Position numbers and translations under genes: made by a program. 64,000 nt of DNA from Malachius bipustulatus (Eukaryota > Arthropoda > Insecta > Coleoptera > Melyridae), in NCBI GenBank assembly GCA_910589415.1, contig OU342631.1, forward strand, positions 60,788,598 through 60,852,597, given 5' to 3'. This document shows, piece by piece, positions 43,974 to 57,500 of the stretch. The notes beneath the pieces are model-generated. The model saw only the letters and a list, made by a program, of their open reading frames with translations. It had not been told where the DNA came from and ran no database searches. Numbering within the stretch: position 1 is the stretch's first letter; each line of letters opens with the position of its first letter.

Positions 43974-44269
43974 TTGGCAATTACTTTTTTTTTTTTTTTT
44001 TTAAAGGAGGGAGCATCGGTCTTAACTATGTAGGTAAGACAAAGTCGCTCCACTCCCGTAACACGGGATTTCGAGTATCTTACTCATTCACCCAGCCTCA
44101 AGTATGCCTTTTATAAATTTAAACGTTCGGTCGCTTGTTGTATTTTTCACATACATTCGAAAATGCATTCGAAAAATAACACGAGCCGGTGAGTCCCGAA
44201 CTCGCGACCTTAGGCTCGGTAGGCAGCGGACTGAACCACTAGGCTACGCGAGTCTCTTGGCAATTACTT
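43974..44269 (-). mobile_element. tRNA-derived SINE with 13-bp target-site duplication
   Basis: On the - strand a pol III A box (TAGCCTAGTGG, 44236-44246 on +) and B box (GAGTTCGGGACTC, 44191-44203) lie about 33 bp apart in tRNA-like order, followed by a non-tRNA body and a poly(A) tail (T run at 43986-44002). The direct repeat TTGGCAATTACTT at 43974-43986 and 44257-44269 is the duplication. The 270-bp element is complete from head to tail. Mobilisation would need a LINE enzyme in trans; which one is unknown. The parent tRNA was not identified. Confidence 0.85.
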
Positions 44270-44279
44270 CTGTTATAAT

Positions 44280-45290
44280 TATATACTTTTCTCATATATT
44301 TCTCCAAAATCTGAAATTTTTTTAATTCTCTGACTTTATCTTTCAAGATTAGTAAACGAAATTTTGGACCTTGTAAAACTTTGGAATGAAGTTAGATTTT
44401 CGTTAAAACAATTCCCAAAATTCGAGTTACATCTACAGGGTGCCCTTTCGAAATTTAGGAAATCCGGTTCTTGTGGTATCATTTTAGGTCGCAGTTTTCA
44501 ATCTAGGGGGTTGAAATTTTGATGGGAGTAAGAAGGAGTAGTCTGGTACTACATTTGAGCAAAATCGGCAGAGGTTTTTTTAAATGGCGGCCATTTGAAT
44601 TTTAGGGAAAATTTATATTTTTAAAACCCTTATACAGGTGATCAGTAACTCGCGCACTCAGAGCATGCTGCGGTAAACTTCACTTTTTAAGAGTAGTAAC
44701 TTTTCTTACTGCAGTGTTGTAGGTTCTTTTCTTCCAAAGATATGACCATTTTTGTAAAAAAAGGTGGCAACACTGCACTGAACATGTGAATAAGTTCGGG
44801 TTAGATGGTACCTATTGTTATTATTTTTATTTCCATAGCAACGAAGGCATTTGAATATTTTATATTCTAAGTTGAGTTTAGGCGGTTGCCAAACTTCAAA
44901 TTTCGTTCAGATTTAGGTATGGTATCAATTTCCATCATTCTCAATTCCTCTGTAAAGAGGTTTTGTGGAAAAAAAATTGATGAATTATGTGGTATTTGTT
45001 CCAAACAGTACAGTAACATGAATTTTTCATTAATTTTTATCACGGTTAATGAAAAAATTACCTTTAAACTCGGATGAGGGAAACTTCTGTAACTTGAAAA
45101 CCAACCGTTGGATTTTTTTTTTGCAGAATATCATTAATTTTAATGGGTTTCTATATCGCCCTGTATTCGGAGTGCGCGAGTTACTGATCACCCTGTATGA
45201 GCAAGATGGAAAAAACTTTCAAACCCAATTAACGCGATTGGGAGAAAATTATTTGAAATTTGAGTTAATGCAATGAAATTTTCATTATTT
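44280..45290. repeat. Unclassified ~1 kb repeat, copy 2, split by a MITE
   Basis: Shares GATTAGTAAACGAAATTTT, CAGGGTGCCCT and GGTCGCAGTTTTCAATCTAGG with 42380-43569. The right-hand part resumes after the MITE at AGCAAGATGGAAAAAACTTTC, which is continuous in the copy near 55580. Confidence 0.65.
44635..45195. mobile_element. TA-flanked MITE, subfamily B (CAGGGTGATCAGTAACTCGC termini)
   Basis: Inverted termini of about 27 bp, starting CAGG(G)TGATCAGTAACTCGC, with TA at 44633-44634 and 45196-45197. Internally it shares AGATATGACCA and GCAACACTGCACTG phrases with the subfamily A copy at 692-1309 although the termini differ after CAGGGTGATC. The uninterrupted target is visible at about 55570 (CCCTGTATAAGCAAGATGG). 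Confidence 0.85.
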
Positions 45291-45374
45291 TTATTAATAA
45301 GACAGTGTTCACTACAGTACTGTATATTTAATCGTATTGCCAAATTATAATAATTTTTCATTGTTCGTTTCTAG

Positions 45375-45562
45375 GTCTAATAGCTTTTTCAAATAGCTAC
45401 AGCATCACAGAAAATTTGGTTTGGTATGTCCTCTTCATAATATTCATACCATATGCGATGTTGCCGTTGCCTTTATTATGGTGCATGATTGCTGGATGCC
45501 TTTCGGCAGTTGGAAATTTAATAGGAGAAATAACGAAGAGTAATTTACAAAAATATAAAGCA
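45375..45562 (+). CDS. Ac78C: Adenylyl cyclase exon: end of first membrane domain
   Basis: Follows TTCGTTTCTAG, ends before GTAATA in phase 0. Encodes 62 residues with two hydrophobic helices ([20 protein letters not shown] and the following [11 protein letters not shown] segment). Confidence 0.8.
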
Positions 45563-48500
45563 GTAATATATATATTTCATTTTTATTTCATTGTAATTTG
45601 ATGATTACCTAGTTTCAGGAAAATAACGAAAACAGAAATGTTGCAGCAGATGTTTTAGTTTATGCAGCAATCAATTTTGCTGGCATGTATACTAAATATT
45701 TAACAGACAGGAGTCAAAGGAAAGCTTTTTTAGAAACGCACAGATCCATGGAAACTAGATACAGAACTCAAAGTGAAAACGACAGACAAGAAAAGCTACT
45801 TTTATCAGGTAGGTATCAATTTTGAAATCAGTTGAAAGAAAAAGCTCCAATATAAGAATTGTTTATAGTGTTACCGGATTTTGTGGCTAGAGAAATGATT
45901 AAAGACATTGAAAAAGAGGAGAAAGGAGGAGTATTCGAACCGAATCAATTCCACAAAATCTACATTCATAGATATGAGAATGTCAGTATATTATTTGCAG
46001 ACATTAAAGGCTTCACTGGTATGTATGTTTACGCTTCAATATGCGGTAACGTTATATTTTAATGAATATCTGATTTGAAAGAAATAACAAAAAATCGCTT
46101 AGAAACACTTGACTAATCAAACCGTATAAAAACTATCAATAATCTATATATACATATTATAACATAAATAAAAATAAATAAATATCTTATGGCTGTGATA
46201 AAGCCCAAGTGTCAGAAGTTTTCAAGTAGCCTCAAGGGCCTCTGACGTAACTTAACGACTACTGTGAAGCAGCCGGGACCCCCTTTTTAACGTACCTCCC
46301 GGAGCACGAATATGATATTATAATATCATATCTTGAAAAGCTTCTTGGGTTTTAGGTTCATTCAAATATTATATTTTATCGGCAATTGGTTCAATATATA
46401 CATATAATTTTATAACTGTTTAATATCAATATATAGAGGGTGGCCCAACGAAAACGTACCAGGCTTAATAACTTGAGAACTGAAGATGTACGCGAAAAAC
46501 GCCGAAACAGGTCAATTTTGTTATCGAGCGGGACACATTTTGGTGACAAATTTAACTACCCAAGTTCATAATCCTGACAGGGGTAGCTACCCCTTTGCTT
46601 ACCATCATAGGAAACAGATATCAAGTGATACACCATTATTTGAAAGCAACATCAATTCTCTTTAGAATTATATCTCGTTTTTTTTTTGGTTTCGCTTGAA
46701 TACAGGTGCCTTAACGAAAACACAACAGTTCGAATAACTTGCAAACTGAAGAACAGCTCGAAACAGGTCAATTTTGTTATGGAAGAGGACATAATAATAT
46801 CTAACATTTGGGTGACAAATCTAACTGGCCAAGCTCATCTCCTTGGCAGGGGTAGCTACCCCTTCACTTATCGCCATTGGGAACATAATATATGGAGTGA
46901 TACATCATTTATTTTGAAAGCTACCTAAATTTTCTTTACAACAACGTCTTAATTTTTGAGTTTCGCCGGAATATTACAGGGCGAACCAATTAAAAAGGTC
47001 TACTTCATAATTACTTCCTTTCTTTTGGCAATAAACAAATATATTTATTAACATAACGTCGCGCTTCACTAGCTATCATGCTAGTAACCAGTGTTGCGTA
47101 TAGACTTACTGCCAAGAACTCAATTGTTCTATTTGTATAGTAAGTCACGCGGTTTGGAATTTTGATTAATTTTAATTACTCGAAGGACCAGCGGGAAAAT
47201 AATTAGGGGAGCAATTAAGGGGTATAATTTCTAGGATGACAATTATGCACCTACCTTAAATATCCCATGTAGACAGCTTAGTGAGCTTTCATTTGGCGAC
47301 AAGGGCCGAAGATACTATCGCGTCGCATAGCACTTGTGGATTGCAATGTAAACACTCATCTTATGTATACACCCGGACGTGAACCGACCGCGACGACAGT
47401 TCTTCTCATTCTCTTGGTGAAGTGGTAGGCAGGCACCCTTTGGCTGTATGCCCATAGGACATGGTCTCGCGCACCATGTTGTCACGTTCCTCTCCCCCCC
47501 GTGCATAATTCAAAATAAGGAGGGAATTATATGGAAAAGGAAAACATGGGAACGGAACATACCGCCCACCAAAATTACAAAGTAATTTTCCGGAAAATTC
47601 GGAAAAACGTAAATACATTCTGGCACTTGCGCCTGCATTAATAATATGAAACATTAAAATAAAAATGACTCTGTTTAACTTACAGAAACAAATTGCGTAT
47701 GTACATGAATATGTGATACCATCTACTGCGATGGTAGAGGGCATAGCTTGACCAAAGGTCGTCTTAGAATTCCGGTGGCGGTGGCCACAGAGGCAACGCG
47801 AGCAATCTGATCGGCTCCCAGATAGAGCTTGACTATTCGACCTAATCTCCATCGTAAGGGGGGTGTCTGATCATCCTTAATTAGAACGAGCGTCCCGATA
47901 TCGATAGGTTCAAAACATTGTGTTTTGGCCCATTTGCCACGCTGATATAGATTATGTAAATATTCATTGCGCCATCGTGACCAAAAATCGTGGTGCAGAC
48001 GTTGAACTAATTGCCAACGGGATAGGCGCGACAACAGTAGATGAGACAAATCAGGGTCGGGGGGAGCTGTCAAAGGCTCTAACGTAAGAAAATGCCCCGG
48101 TGAAAGAGTGCTGAGATCATTGGGATCCGCAGAGACACTGCATAACGGTCGAGAGTTGAGCAATGCTTCAACCTGTATGCATAGAGTGGACAATTCTTCG
48201 TAGGTGAGTATCTGGGTACCAATGACCCGTGACAAATGAGTCTTAACTGACTTAATGCCACTTTCCGCAAGTCCAGAGAAGTGAGGAGCAGACGGGGGGT
48301 GAAATCGCCATTCAATAGCTTCACTTTCAACGGCATTCTTCATATTAGACACGAGTTCCTTATTACCGCCAACAAAATTTGTTCCGCAATCGCTGAATAT
48401 TTGGGAGCATCGTCCCCTTCGAGCAATAAAACGCCTAAGCGCAGCGAGGAAGGCCTCCGCTGACAAGTCGGAGGCGACTTCGACGTGGAGGGCCTTGGTA

Positions 48501-51500
48501 GCAAAACAAACGAATATGCAGATATAAGCTTTCTGTGTCTTAGAACCACGACGGCGAGATAATAAAATGGAATAAGGACCACCATAATCAACTCCTACGA
48601 CACTGAAAGCCTTAAGTTGGCTTACACGAAGCGATGGAAGATCACCCATAGGAGGGGCAATGCAAGTAGGACGTGTACGGAAACAACGGTTGCATTTACT
48701 TAGCAAGCCGCGAATTACCTTTCGCGCCGAAAGCACCCAGAAATTCTGTTCAACCAAATACATCATGGTATTAACTCCTGAATGAGCATTAAGTTCGTGA
48801 ATATTTCGAATTATCAATTCAGTGAGCCTGTGTTTACCCGGTAAAAGAGCAGGGTGTTTGGTCTCAAAGGGCAAAGTTGCGTTTACCAAACGACCTCCCA
48901 CTCTAAGGATTCCTTTGTCATCAATAAAAGGGGATAGCCTCTGCAAATATTTTGGGACAGCGGACCCCTGTCGAATCTGAGCAATTTCAGATTGAAAAGC
49001 GACTGACTGCACAGTCTTAACCATAATCAGCAAAGAATGATGCAATTCGGAATAGGTCAACGCTCCGTGCCTCCTACAAGAGTTTGTACAATTGTAAATA
49101 AAGCGGAAGCAATACGCAAGAACACGCTGAATCTTAGTTAGAGAGGATACACGAACAAGAAGGTCATCAATTTCCGTCGGAATAATTTCTGTTAGGAGGG
49201 AGATGGTCTTAATTTCTTCTTGGGTATCATTAGAATGTGAAAAATCTGACGGCCACATTGAAGGCGGTTGACTGAGCCACTGGGGACCCGCCCACCAAAG
49301 CGAGCATGACAACATCCCTTCGGGAAGGAGACCTCGCGAGGCCGGATCAGCGGGATTATCAGCTGATGGAACATGGCGCCATCGATCAGGAGGGACAACA
49401 TCTTGTATGTGGCTCACCCTATTGGCCACAAATGTTTTCCATTTGTGTGGGGATGATCGTATCCATGATAGAGCAACGGTAGAGTCACTCCATGCGGTAA
49501 CGTGATTGATCATTAGGCGATCATTAAACGTGGTAAGAATGAAGGATACTACATCCGACAATAAAGACGTGGCACATAACTCGAGGCGTGGAATCGATAT
49601 CCTTTTGAGGGGAGCGACCTTTGATTTTGCCATTATCAACGAAACTTGAATATTACCATAATTGTCCACAAAACGGAAGTATGTTACACAAGCGTAACCA
49701 GCCTCAGAGGCATCGCAGAAAGCGTGTAGTTGGCATTCCACGAAAGTAGCAGGCTTTAAACATCTGGGTATTTTCACATGGCTTAGCTTCGATAGTGAAG
49801 CCTTATAAGCTTGCCATTGTGAGCAAATATCAACGGGTGGAGGTTCATCCCAATCTAAGCCCAAAGCCCAAAGACGTTGGATCAAATGCTTAGCAAAGAA
49901 TGTAACTGGAGAGAGAAACCCAAGGGGGTCATAAATTCGGGCAATTTCCGAAAGAATCGATCGCTTGGAGCAGTCAGTATTGATTGGGTTGACACTAAAA
50001 GAAAATGAGTCCGAACTAGCTTGCCATTGAAGGCCTAGAATCTTAACCACCGATTCTGACTCCGGATCGAAGTCAGATGCTTGTGTCTGACGATGCATTT
50101 CAGGGATCCCACTCAACACCTCTGAGTGATTAGATGCCCACTTTCGCAATTCAAAACATCCAAGCTTTAATAGCTGGATCAATTGATCTCGCATTTCTAT
50201 AGTAGAAGCAAGATCGTCAGCACCTAAAGCAAAATCGTCAACGTAAAGGTTGTGATTTATAGCTTCGGCGGCGAGGGGGAATTGATCCTGGCCCTCATGA
50301 GCTAGCTGGAGTAAGCATCGGATAGCCAGATAAGGACTGCTAGAGACGCCATATGTAACAGTACATAAAATGTATGTCTCTATTGCCTTCTGCGGGTCAA
50401 AACGCCAACGAATCAGCTGATAACTACAATGGGATTTCTCAACTGAAATTTGACGGTACATTTGGCGGATGTCGCAGGTGAAGACATAAATTGGTAGACG
50501 AAAAAGCAATAAAATAACCGATATATCGGCTTGCAATTTGCTTCCAGTAAGCAGAGTGCTATTGAGCGAACTTCCGTTATTATCTTTGGCGGAAGCGTCA
50601 AAGACAACACGAATCTTGAAAGAACTACCTTCGGATTTCATAACACAATGGTGAGGTATGAAATAAGCATTAGGATGCGGAGGAGTAGATGTGAGTTTGG
50701 ACATGTGTCCAGCGTCTAAGTAATCTTGCATAAAATTGTGATACATATCTCGTATCTCAGGTTGCTTCGACAACCTACGTTCAAGAGCAAGAAGACGGCG
50801 ATCGGCAATTTCGATGGAACCGTCAAAGGTCGGTAATGATCGAGAGTCCTTGAAGGGCAAGCACACTCCGAAGCGTCCAGAAGGTTCGCGAAAGTGACTA
50901 TTTACAAACAAATCTTCCACCTCTTTATCTTCAGGAGCAATAATTGGTTTGACAGAAACCTCCTCAAGACTCCAAAACTGTTTTAAAGTGTCATTAAGAC
51001 AGGGCTCATTTGAATTTGAGACAAAAAAGGAATGTGCGGGCGACGCAGATGTAGCTGAAGTTGGACCTAACAAAACCCAACCAAATATGGTATTAATAGC
51101 AGCAGGTCTATTACCATCGCCAGCTATTACACCCTCCTTGACAATCAAGGCGAAAACTTCAGCTCCGAGCAGCATGTCAACGGGACCAGGGGAATGCCAA
51201 GAGGGATCAGCGAGCTTCAAATTGTCAAAGCACGCATCAGCAGCTAATGTTATGGTCGGTAAATTCGAACATATAGATGGTAATACCATTGCAGACACAT
51301 TAAAACTAATTGGCGAGGGTCCATCGGAGCGAACTGAACAATTCACAACACCGTGTGAAGAAGTTATGGATGTATGAGCGACACCAATGATCGGTGATGA
51401 CGAAGGAATAAGAGGAAGCGCCAGACGCTTGCGACAGCGATCTGTTATGAAACTCGTTTGACTTCCCGAGTCCAAGAGCGCTCTCACGGATTGGTAGTTG

Positions 51501-54500
51501 CCCCATTTATCACGGACTTGTAATCGAACTGTTGCCAATAATACCGAATGAGACAACCCCGAATGCTTTCCTATTGAGGACATAGCAAGTGAAGGAGAAG
51601 CGTTCGTTTTGGAAGCTTGAGCGGGAGACTCAGTAGGAGCCGTATTATTATTCGAACCTCCGTTCATGTCGGAAGATTTAGAAAAATGTAGCAATGTGTG
51701 ATGCTTACCAGCACACTGTCTACATGTGAATGTAGACTGACATGCCGAAAATAAATGCGAATCACTTAGGCAATTGGTGCACCAGCGTGCAGCCTTGGCG
51801 GTTGTGAACCTCTTATGTGGGGACAAATTTACAAACGCATTGCATTTTTGGATAGAATGCGATTTGTCATTGCAATATGAGCAAGAAGTAATATGACTAC
51901 TCTTTTGAGATTGCTCGGCAGATGACACCATAAATGTATGTGGCTTGCGTTTGTCTGCAGGGCGCGAATTTGCTTGATTAGGGTCTGAGGCGTGCTTATT
52001 GGACGACCTTGAAGGCATACTCATCTCATGAGTTTCTAAGGCACGACACTGACTAGTCAAAAAACATTTCAGATCGTCAAAACTAGGAAATTCCTCCTGC
52101 GCGAATTTTAACTCAAACCTCTTGCGGGTGGAATCGTCGACCTTGTGAAGTAGCCAATTAAAAAGCGTGAAATCCCACAAATCTAAATTAGAGAATTTCT
52201 GTAGAGCAGCAATATTCTCATTGAAAGTATTAAGAAGATCCCTTAACGACTGAGTCGAATTTGGTTGACACTTTGACGAGTTAACAATCGTATTCCAATA
52301 ACAGGTCGCCAAGACTCTTTCATTCTGATATCTATCAATCAGTGTATCATATGCGATCAAATAATTTTCCTCAGTTAACGGAAGATGACGAACGAGAGCC
52401 AAAGGTTCCTTGGAGAGAGTGGAGATCAAATATTGGAACTTATCAACGGAAGATAACTCGCAGTTATTATGAATTAAGGAGACATATACGTCGTGAAAAG
52501 ACGGCCATGCTTTTAGATCGCCATCAAAATGCGGTAAATTAATTTTTGGTAAACGTACTCGACCTCGAGTTTCGTTTGCGTACTTTGACGCGTTGTCCTC
52601 CTCACGCGTTAATAATTCCTTACCAAGGAGAAGCAATTGCGATTCGGATTTTTTAACTTCAAGTTCAACCTGAGAAAGACTCATATGAATACCTTCGATT
52701 TTATAGAAAATGCAGTCAATCTGATCGGATAACTCACGCAATAAATTCCAATTTTCAGAAGCTTCATCAATGACCATATTAAACCATAGCGACTGAAACT
52801 CGGTATAAATGTTAGACGCATTTTTGAACGCAGAATAAAATTCGAATTTACCCTCAGGATTAGTCTTAGCCTTCAGACCAACCTCCAATACGGATTTTAA
52901 CTTCGATAAGTTAATTTCAGCGATGATTTTTGCCTTATCCACAGTATACGACATTTTACGGGGTTTACACTGCGTGAATTTTACGCAATACGTCCACGAA
53001 ACAGAATACAAACGTATCTACCTATTTAGGGGTAAATGTAAAATGTCTAAAATGTAGACAAATCAAAGCAATAAAATATTAATCGGTTACCACACAGGTG
53101 TGTTCACTGTGTTCCAGCCAGCTGCAGCTGTGGAACTTCTCGCTCGATATTGGCACAAAAAATCTGTCTGGAGAAACTAGTACCTACCTAACACGACCTG
53201 CAAATAATGCGTGCAAGAGAAGTGTTTACATACGTACCTAAATAAGAATCAAAGTAGGTACCTACAGGTATCTATACAATATAATATAATTATTATAATA
53301 ATAATTGCTAATGGAGATTAGGAATATGTTACCCAATCAATAAAAAACCAATTGACGCAATTTGTCACTGGAAAGTTAAACCCGCGCGATTAATTAATAA
53401 GTTAAATTAATGCGGGCGAAAATGCAAGAATGTATATCAAATTTTGACTGATTATGAACTGTAATTATTAAAAGGTCTTAAAAGTGATTCAATTTAGAAA
53501 ATCGGGCTCGAAGACCAAAATGTTGCGTATAGACTTACTGCCAAGAACTCAATTGTTCTATTTGTATAGTAAGTCACGCGGTTTGGAATTTTGATTAATT
53601 TTAATTACTCGAAGGACCAGCGGGAAAATAATTAGGGGAGCAATTAAGGGGTATAATTTCTAGGATGACAATTATGCACCTACCTTAAATATCCCATGTA
53701 GACAGCTTAGTGAGCTTTCATTTGGCGACAAGGGCCGAAGATACTATCGCGTCGCATAGCACTTGTGGATTGCAATGTAAACACTCATCTTATGTATACA
53801 CCCGGACGTGAACCGACCGCGACGACAGTTCTTCTCATTCTCTTGGTGAAGTGGTAGGCAGGCACCCTTTGGCTGTATGCCCATAGGACATGGTCTCGCG
53901 CACCATGTTGTCACGTTCCTCTCCCCCCCGTGCATAATTCAAAATAAGGAGGGAATTATATGGAAAAGGAAAACATGGGAACGGAACAACCAGTGAAGTG
54001 CAATATTTTATTAAAAATTATTCTCTCCTTACAATTCCAAAGAAAAGGAAGTAATTGTTGAGAAAACCTATTCTATCGTTCGCCCTGTAATACTTATTTA
54101 AGCAAAACCCAAAACGTGGAATATCGTTGGAAATAAAATTCAAGTCGCTTTCAAATGATGTATCACTCGATATGTTTTGATATCTGTTATTATCTATGAT
54201 AATAAGCAAAGAGCCCCTATCTGGAGGATGACCTTGGATAGTTAAATTTATAATCGTGTCCCCCTCGATAGCAAAATTGACCTGTTTCTGCGTTTTTCGC
54301 GTACATCTTCAGTTTTAAAGTTATTAGGCCTGGTACGTTTTCATTGGGCCACCCTGTACTTCACCTGCCTTATTTACTAATTTTTTTTTTTTTACTTATT
54401 TACCCATTATCTTTGGACGGTGTTTTGCAACAATGGTCTAGTCCACAATTTGTTTACAATGTATTTGTTTTGTGAAAATAGACCTTATCGGCAGTAGCAC

Positions 54501-57500
54501 TACAGCAAAAATGATATACAGGGTGTCCCATAACATGTGGGCAATCTCCCGGATTTGGGTAAATTTCGTAAAAATAAATTAAAAAATAGCTATAAAATTA
54601 ATTCCTCAGAGACACCCCTACAAAGATATTAGCTGTTGAAGTTGAGGTTTGAAAATCAATTTATTGCAATAACTTTTTTATTTCTTGACCGATTTTGATA
54701 ATTTTTGGTTTCATTTTGTATTTTTTTGGACTGTTTAGAATAGTGTTTCATAATCTTTGGTAGCACATACATAGACCTCGGGATGGCATAACCTCTTCAT
54801 TCACTTGAAAGAAAACAATAGAAATAATAATTTTACAGATTTTTAAGGTTAATTTTCTTTTTATTTGATATTTTTTACATAAAAAATGTATCCTTATTTA
54901 TTTCGATAAAGTGAACCGTTATCGAGATAAACGTCCTTCTAATAGGTGATGCGTCGCAGGAACTTTCTACATTTCAAGTAAATTTTAACAAGATGGCTGA
55001 CCTTTGACAGTAAATTGAGCAGTAAATTTACCTAACAAAGATTTTGCATTATTGTCACATATTTATGTGAGTGAAGTTCTAAACCACACTTTTCGTATTA
55101 TTTTTAACAAAATAGAGCGTCAAAGTAGACACTGGTGTCTGTTTGTTGTTTTGTACAACTGTACAACTGTGCCGAACAGAAGTACATACACAACACAATT
55201 ATAGGATTGCTTTGCTGGACTGCGTTGCTAAATAGAATTTTTTTAACAAAGATTGAGGATATGAATTTTCCAGCAGTAATTCGTAATAGTTTCCTCAATT
55301 TTTTATTACAAAGCGTCGGGTGACATGTTTTATGTATTCTATTTTTCATTCCCAAAATAAAATTTACTTAAATCTTTTCTTCAGTTCCTACTGGTACTCG
55401 TCGGTTTTCTGTACCAATCTAACATGATTAAATTGTCTCGTCTTCTTATTACTTTAGTATCTTAAAGAAAGATATCCATAAACAGTGGTGTGGTATTATA
55501 TTTGCGCAAAATCTGTCGAGCCGTTTCAAAATGGCGTTCATTTGAATTGTAGGAAAAATGTTTATTTTTTGAACCCCTGTATAAGCAAGATGGAAAAAAA
55601 CTTTTAAACCAAATTAACAAAATTGAAAGAAATTTATTTGAAATTTGAGGTAATGCGATAAAATTTGCATTATTTCTAGTAATAAACCAGTGGTTTGAAA
55701 AGGGTTAAAATAGCTAAATTTGTATAACCATTTATGAGCATATTTTTTAAGGGATTGAACTTAAATTTCTCCAGTAGACAACTATACTAATAGCCTTTAA
55801 GCCTACTTTCAAGAAGAAAATAAGAAAAATGGTGGAGATATTCGAATTTTTTTCACATGATGCTTATTTCTCTAAAATTTAAAAAACGCTCATACTTTAA
55901 TTTTTCAAGATTACCTATACATCGGTACGAAAATTGTGTACAGTAACTGACACATCCAAAAAAAGTAATTTCAGAGAAGCGGCAAGCAGAAACTTTCGTT
56001 GCATGAAAAATTTTCCGCTTGCCGCTTCTCCGAAATTGATTTTTAGAACTGTCAGTTACCTTACACAATTTCCATACTAATGTATAGTGAACGAAATTTT
56101 TGACTCTTGTGAAACTTTGGGATGACGTTTGATTTACGTTAAAAAGTTAAAGAAATCTACAGTCTCGTTACTTCTATAGAGTGTCCCTTCAAATTTCTAA
56201 AATTACCGTCAATGATGCACGTTTTCTGGTCGCAATTTTCAATATAGGAGACTGAAATTTTTGTGGGAGTAAGATATCTACAACGAGTGGTCTGGTATTG
56301 CAAATAATTTGAAATTTTAGCTAATAAACAAAATTTTCATTATTTTTATCAATAAACCAGTGTGGTGGGTATAGGAAAAGGATAAAAATTACTAAATTTA
56401 TATAACCGTTTATGAGCACATTTTTAAAGGAATTCAACTGAAATTTTTCCCGTAGATGACTAGGTATTATACTAATAACCGTTTAACCCTCAAAAATTTA
56501 AAGAAGCAAATAAGCAAAGTGCTGGAGATATTCGAGTTTTTTACATGATGTTTATTTCTCTAAAATTTAAAATTTTCGATTTTCCAGAGTCGCCTGTAAC
56601 TTGAAAGGCAGTGTAAAGGGGCGTGCATAAGAAAAGGGGCAAAATTGTTAAATTTTCCAATTTTTTTTTGTTTTGTTAAATTTAAAAATCCCTTTTATGG
56701 CACGTTTTCAAACAAAATAAAATGAAGTTTCCACAGTAATATGACCTGACTATGAAAAATTTTAAAAAGTCAATTTAAAAAACGGTGAAAATATTCATAA
56801 TTGAATCGCATAAAAATACACCTTTTATGCGATTGATGCATGCGCAAGAAGATTTTTTTGTTTTAAAACATCCACTGCGCTCTTATTGTTTTTTTTAAGT
56901 AAAAACAAAAATCAAAAGAGAACTATTATTAACATACAAACAATACAACATACACAGTTTTTTATTAAAATAAAACGAACGTAACATCCTAATTCGATAG
57001 TTAGTTTAAAACAAAGTAAAAACAAAAAAAAAATTAAACTGAGTGATGTGAGTTAAATGACAAAAAAGTGTCTGGAAACTCTCAAGTTAATTGTTTAACC
57101 CGATTATTTTAAAATTTATACTTGAAATTTAATGAAACGTTGATAGATTGACTTTAGTGACTTACATTATGCCAATCTGACTTTGGGATCTTGCAGAATG
57201 ATGAAAAATCATTTCAGTCAGCGAATTCATAAAAATAGTATAATAATTAAGTATGAGTGGATATTGAAGTATAGCCGGAGTGCTCGAAAAGCGATCCACG
57301 AATACTTTACAATAGTTTTTATTATTGGTAGATTTATTTATGTTATTACATACATTACGCTCCACCAATTTTACTTCATCGCGAACGGACTTCGTTGCGA
57401 AGACTGTTGACTTCATCACGAACTTCTTGTTTTACTTTATTTAGTTCGCCCACATAATCGTCTTTTTGTTGCTGAATAACTTTTAGCAACTGCTCTTCGC

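Larger units (their letters stand above)
47092..53988 (-). mobile_element. Complete BEL/Pao LTR retrotransposon
   Basis: 6,897 bp with two 468-bp LTRs of identical sequence by eye, a 5-bp duplication ACCAG at 47087-47091 and 53989-53993, a primer-binding site, one long Gag-Pol frame and a polypurine tract. Identical LTRs indicate recent insertion, since LTRs are identical at integration and diverge later. It is antisense to the cyclase gene whose intron it occupies. Confidence 0.95.
46437..54356. mobile_element. Foldback-type element with nested BEL/Pao insertion
   Basis: AGGGTGGCCCAACGAAAACG at 46437 and its reverse complement ending near 54356 are outer inverted repeats of about 110 bp. 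Inside the left arm a second, diverged repeat of the same block starts near 46704. An inner inverted pair (CAGGGCGAAC near 46978 and its complement near 54085-54095) continues toward the centre. Without the BEL insertion the element is about 1.0 kb and nearly palindromic. No transposase. Class unknown. Confidence 0.65.
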
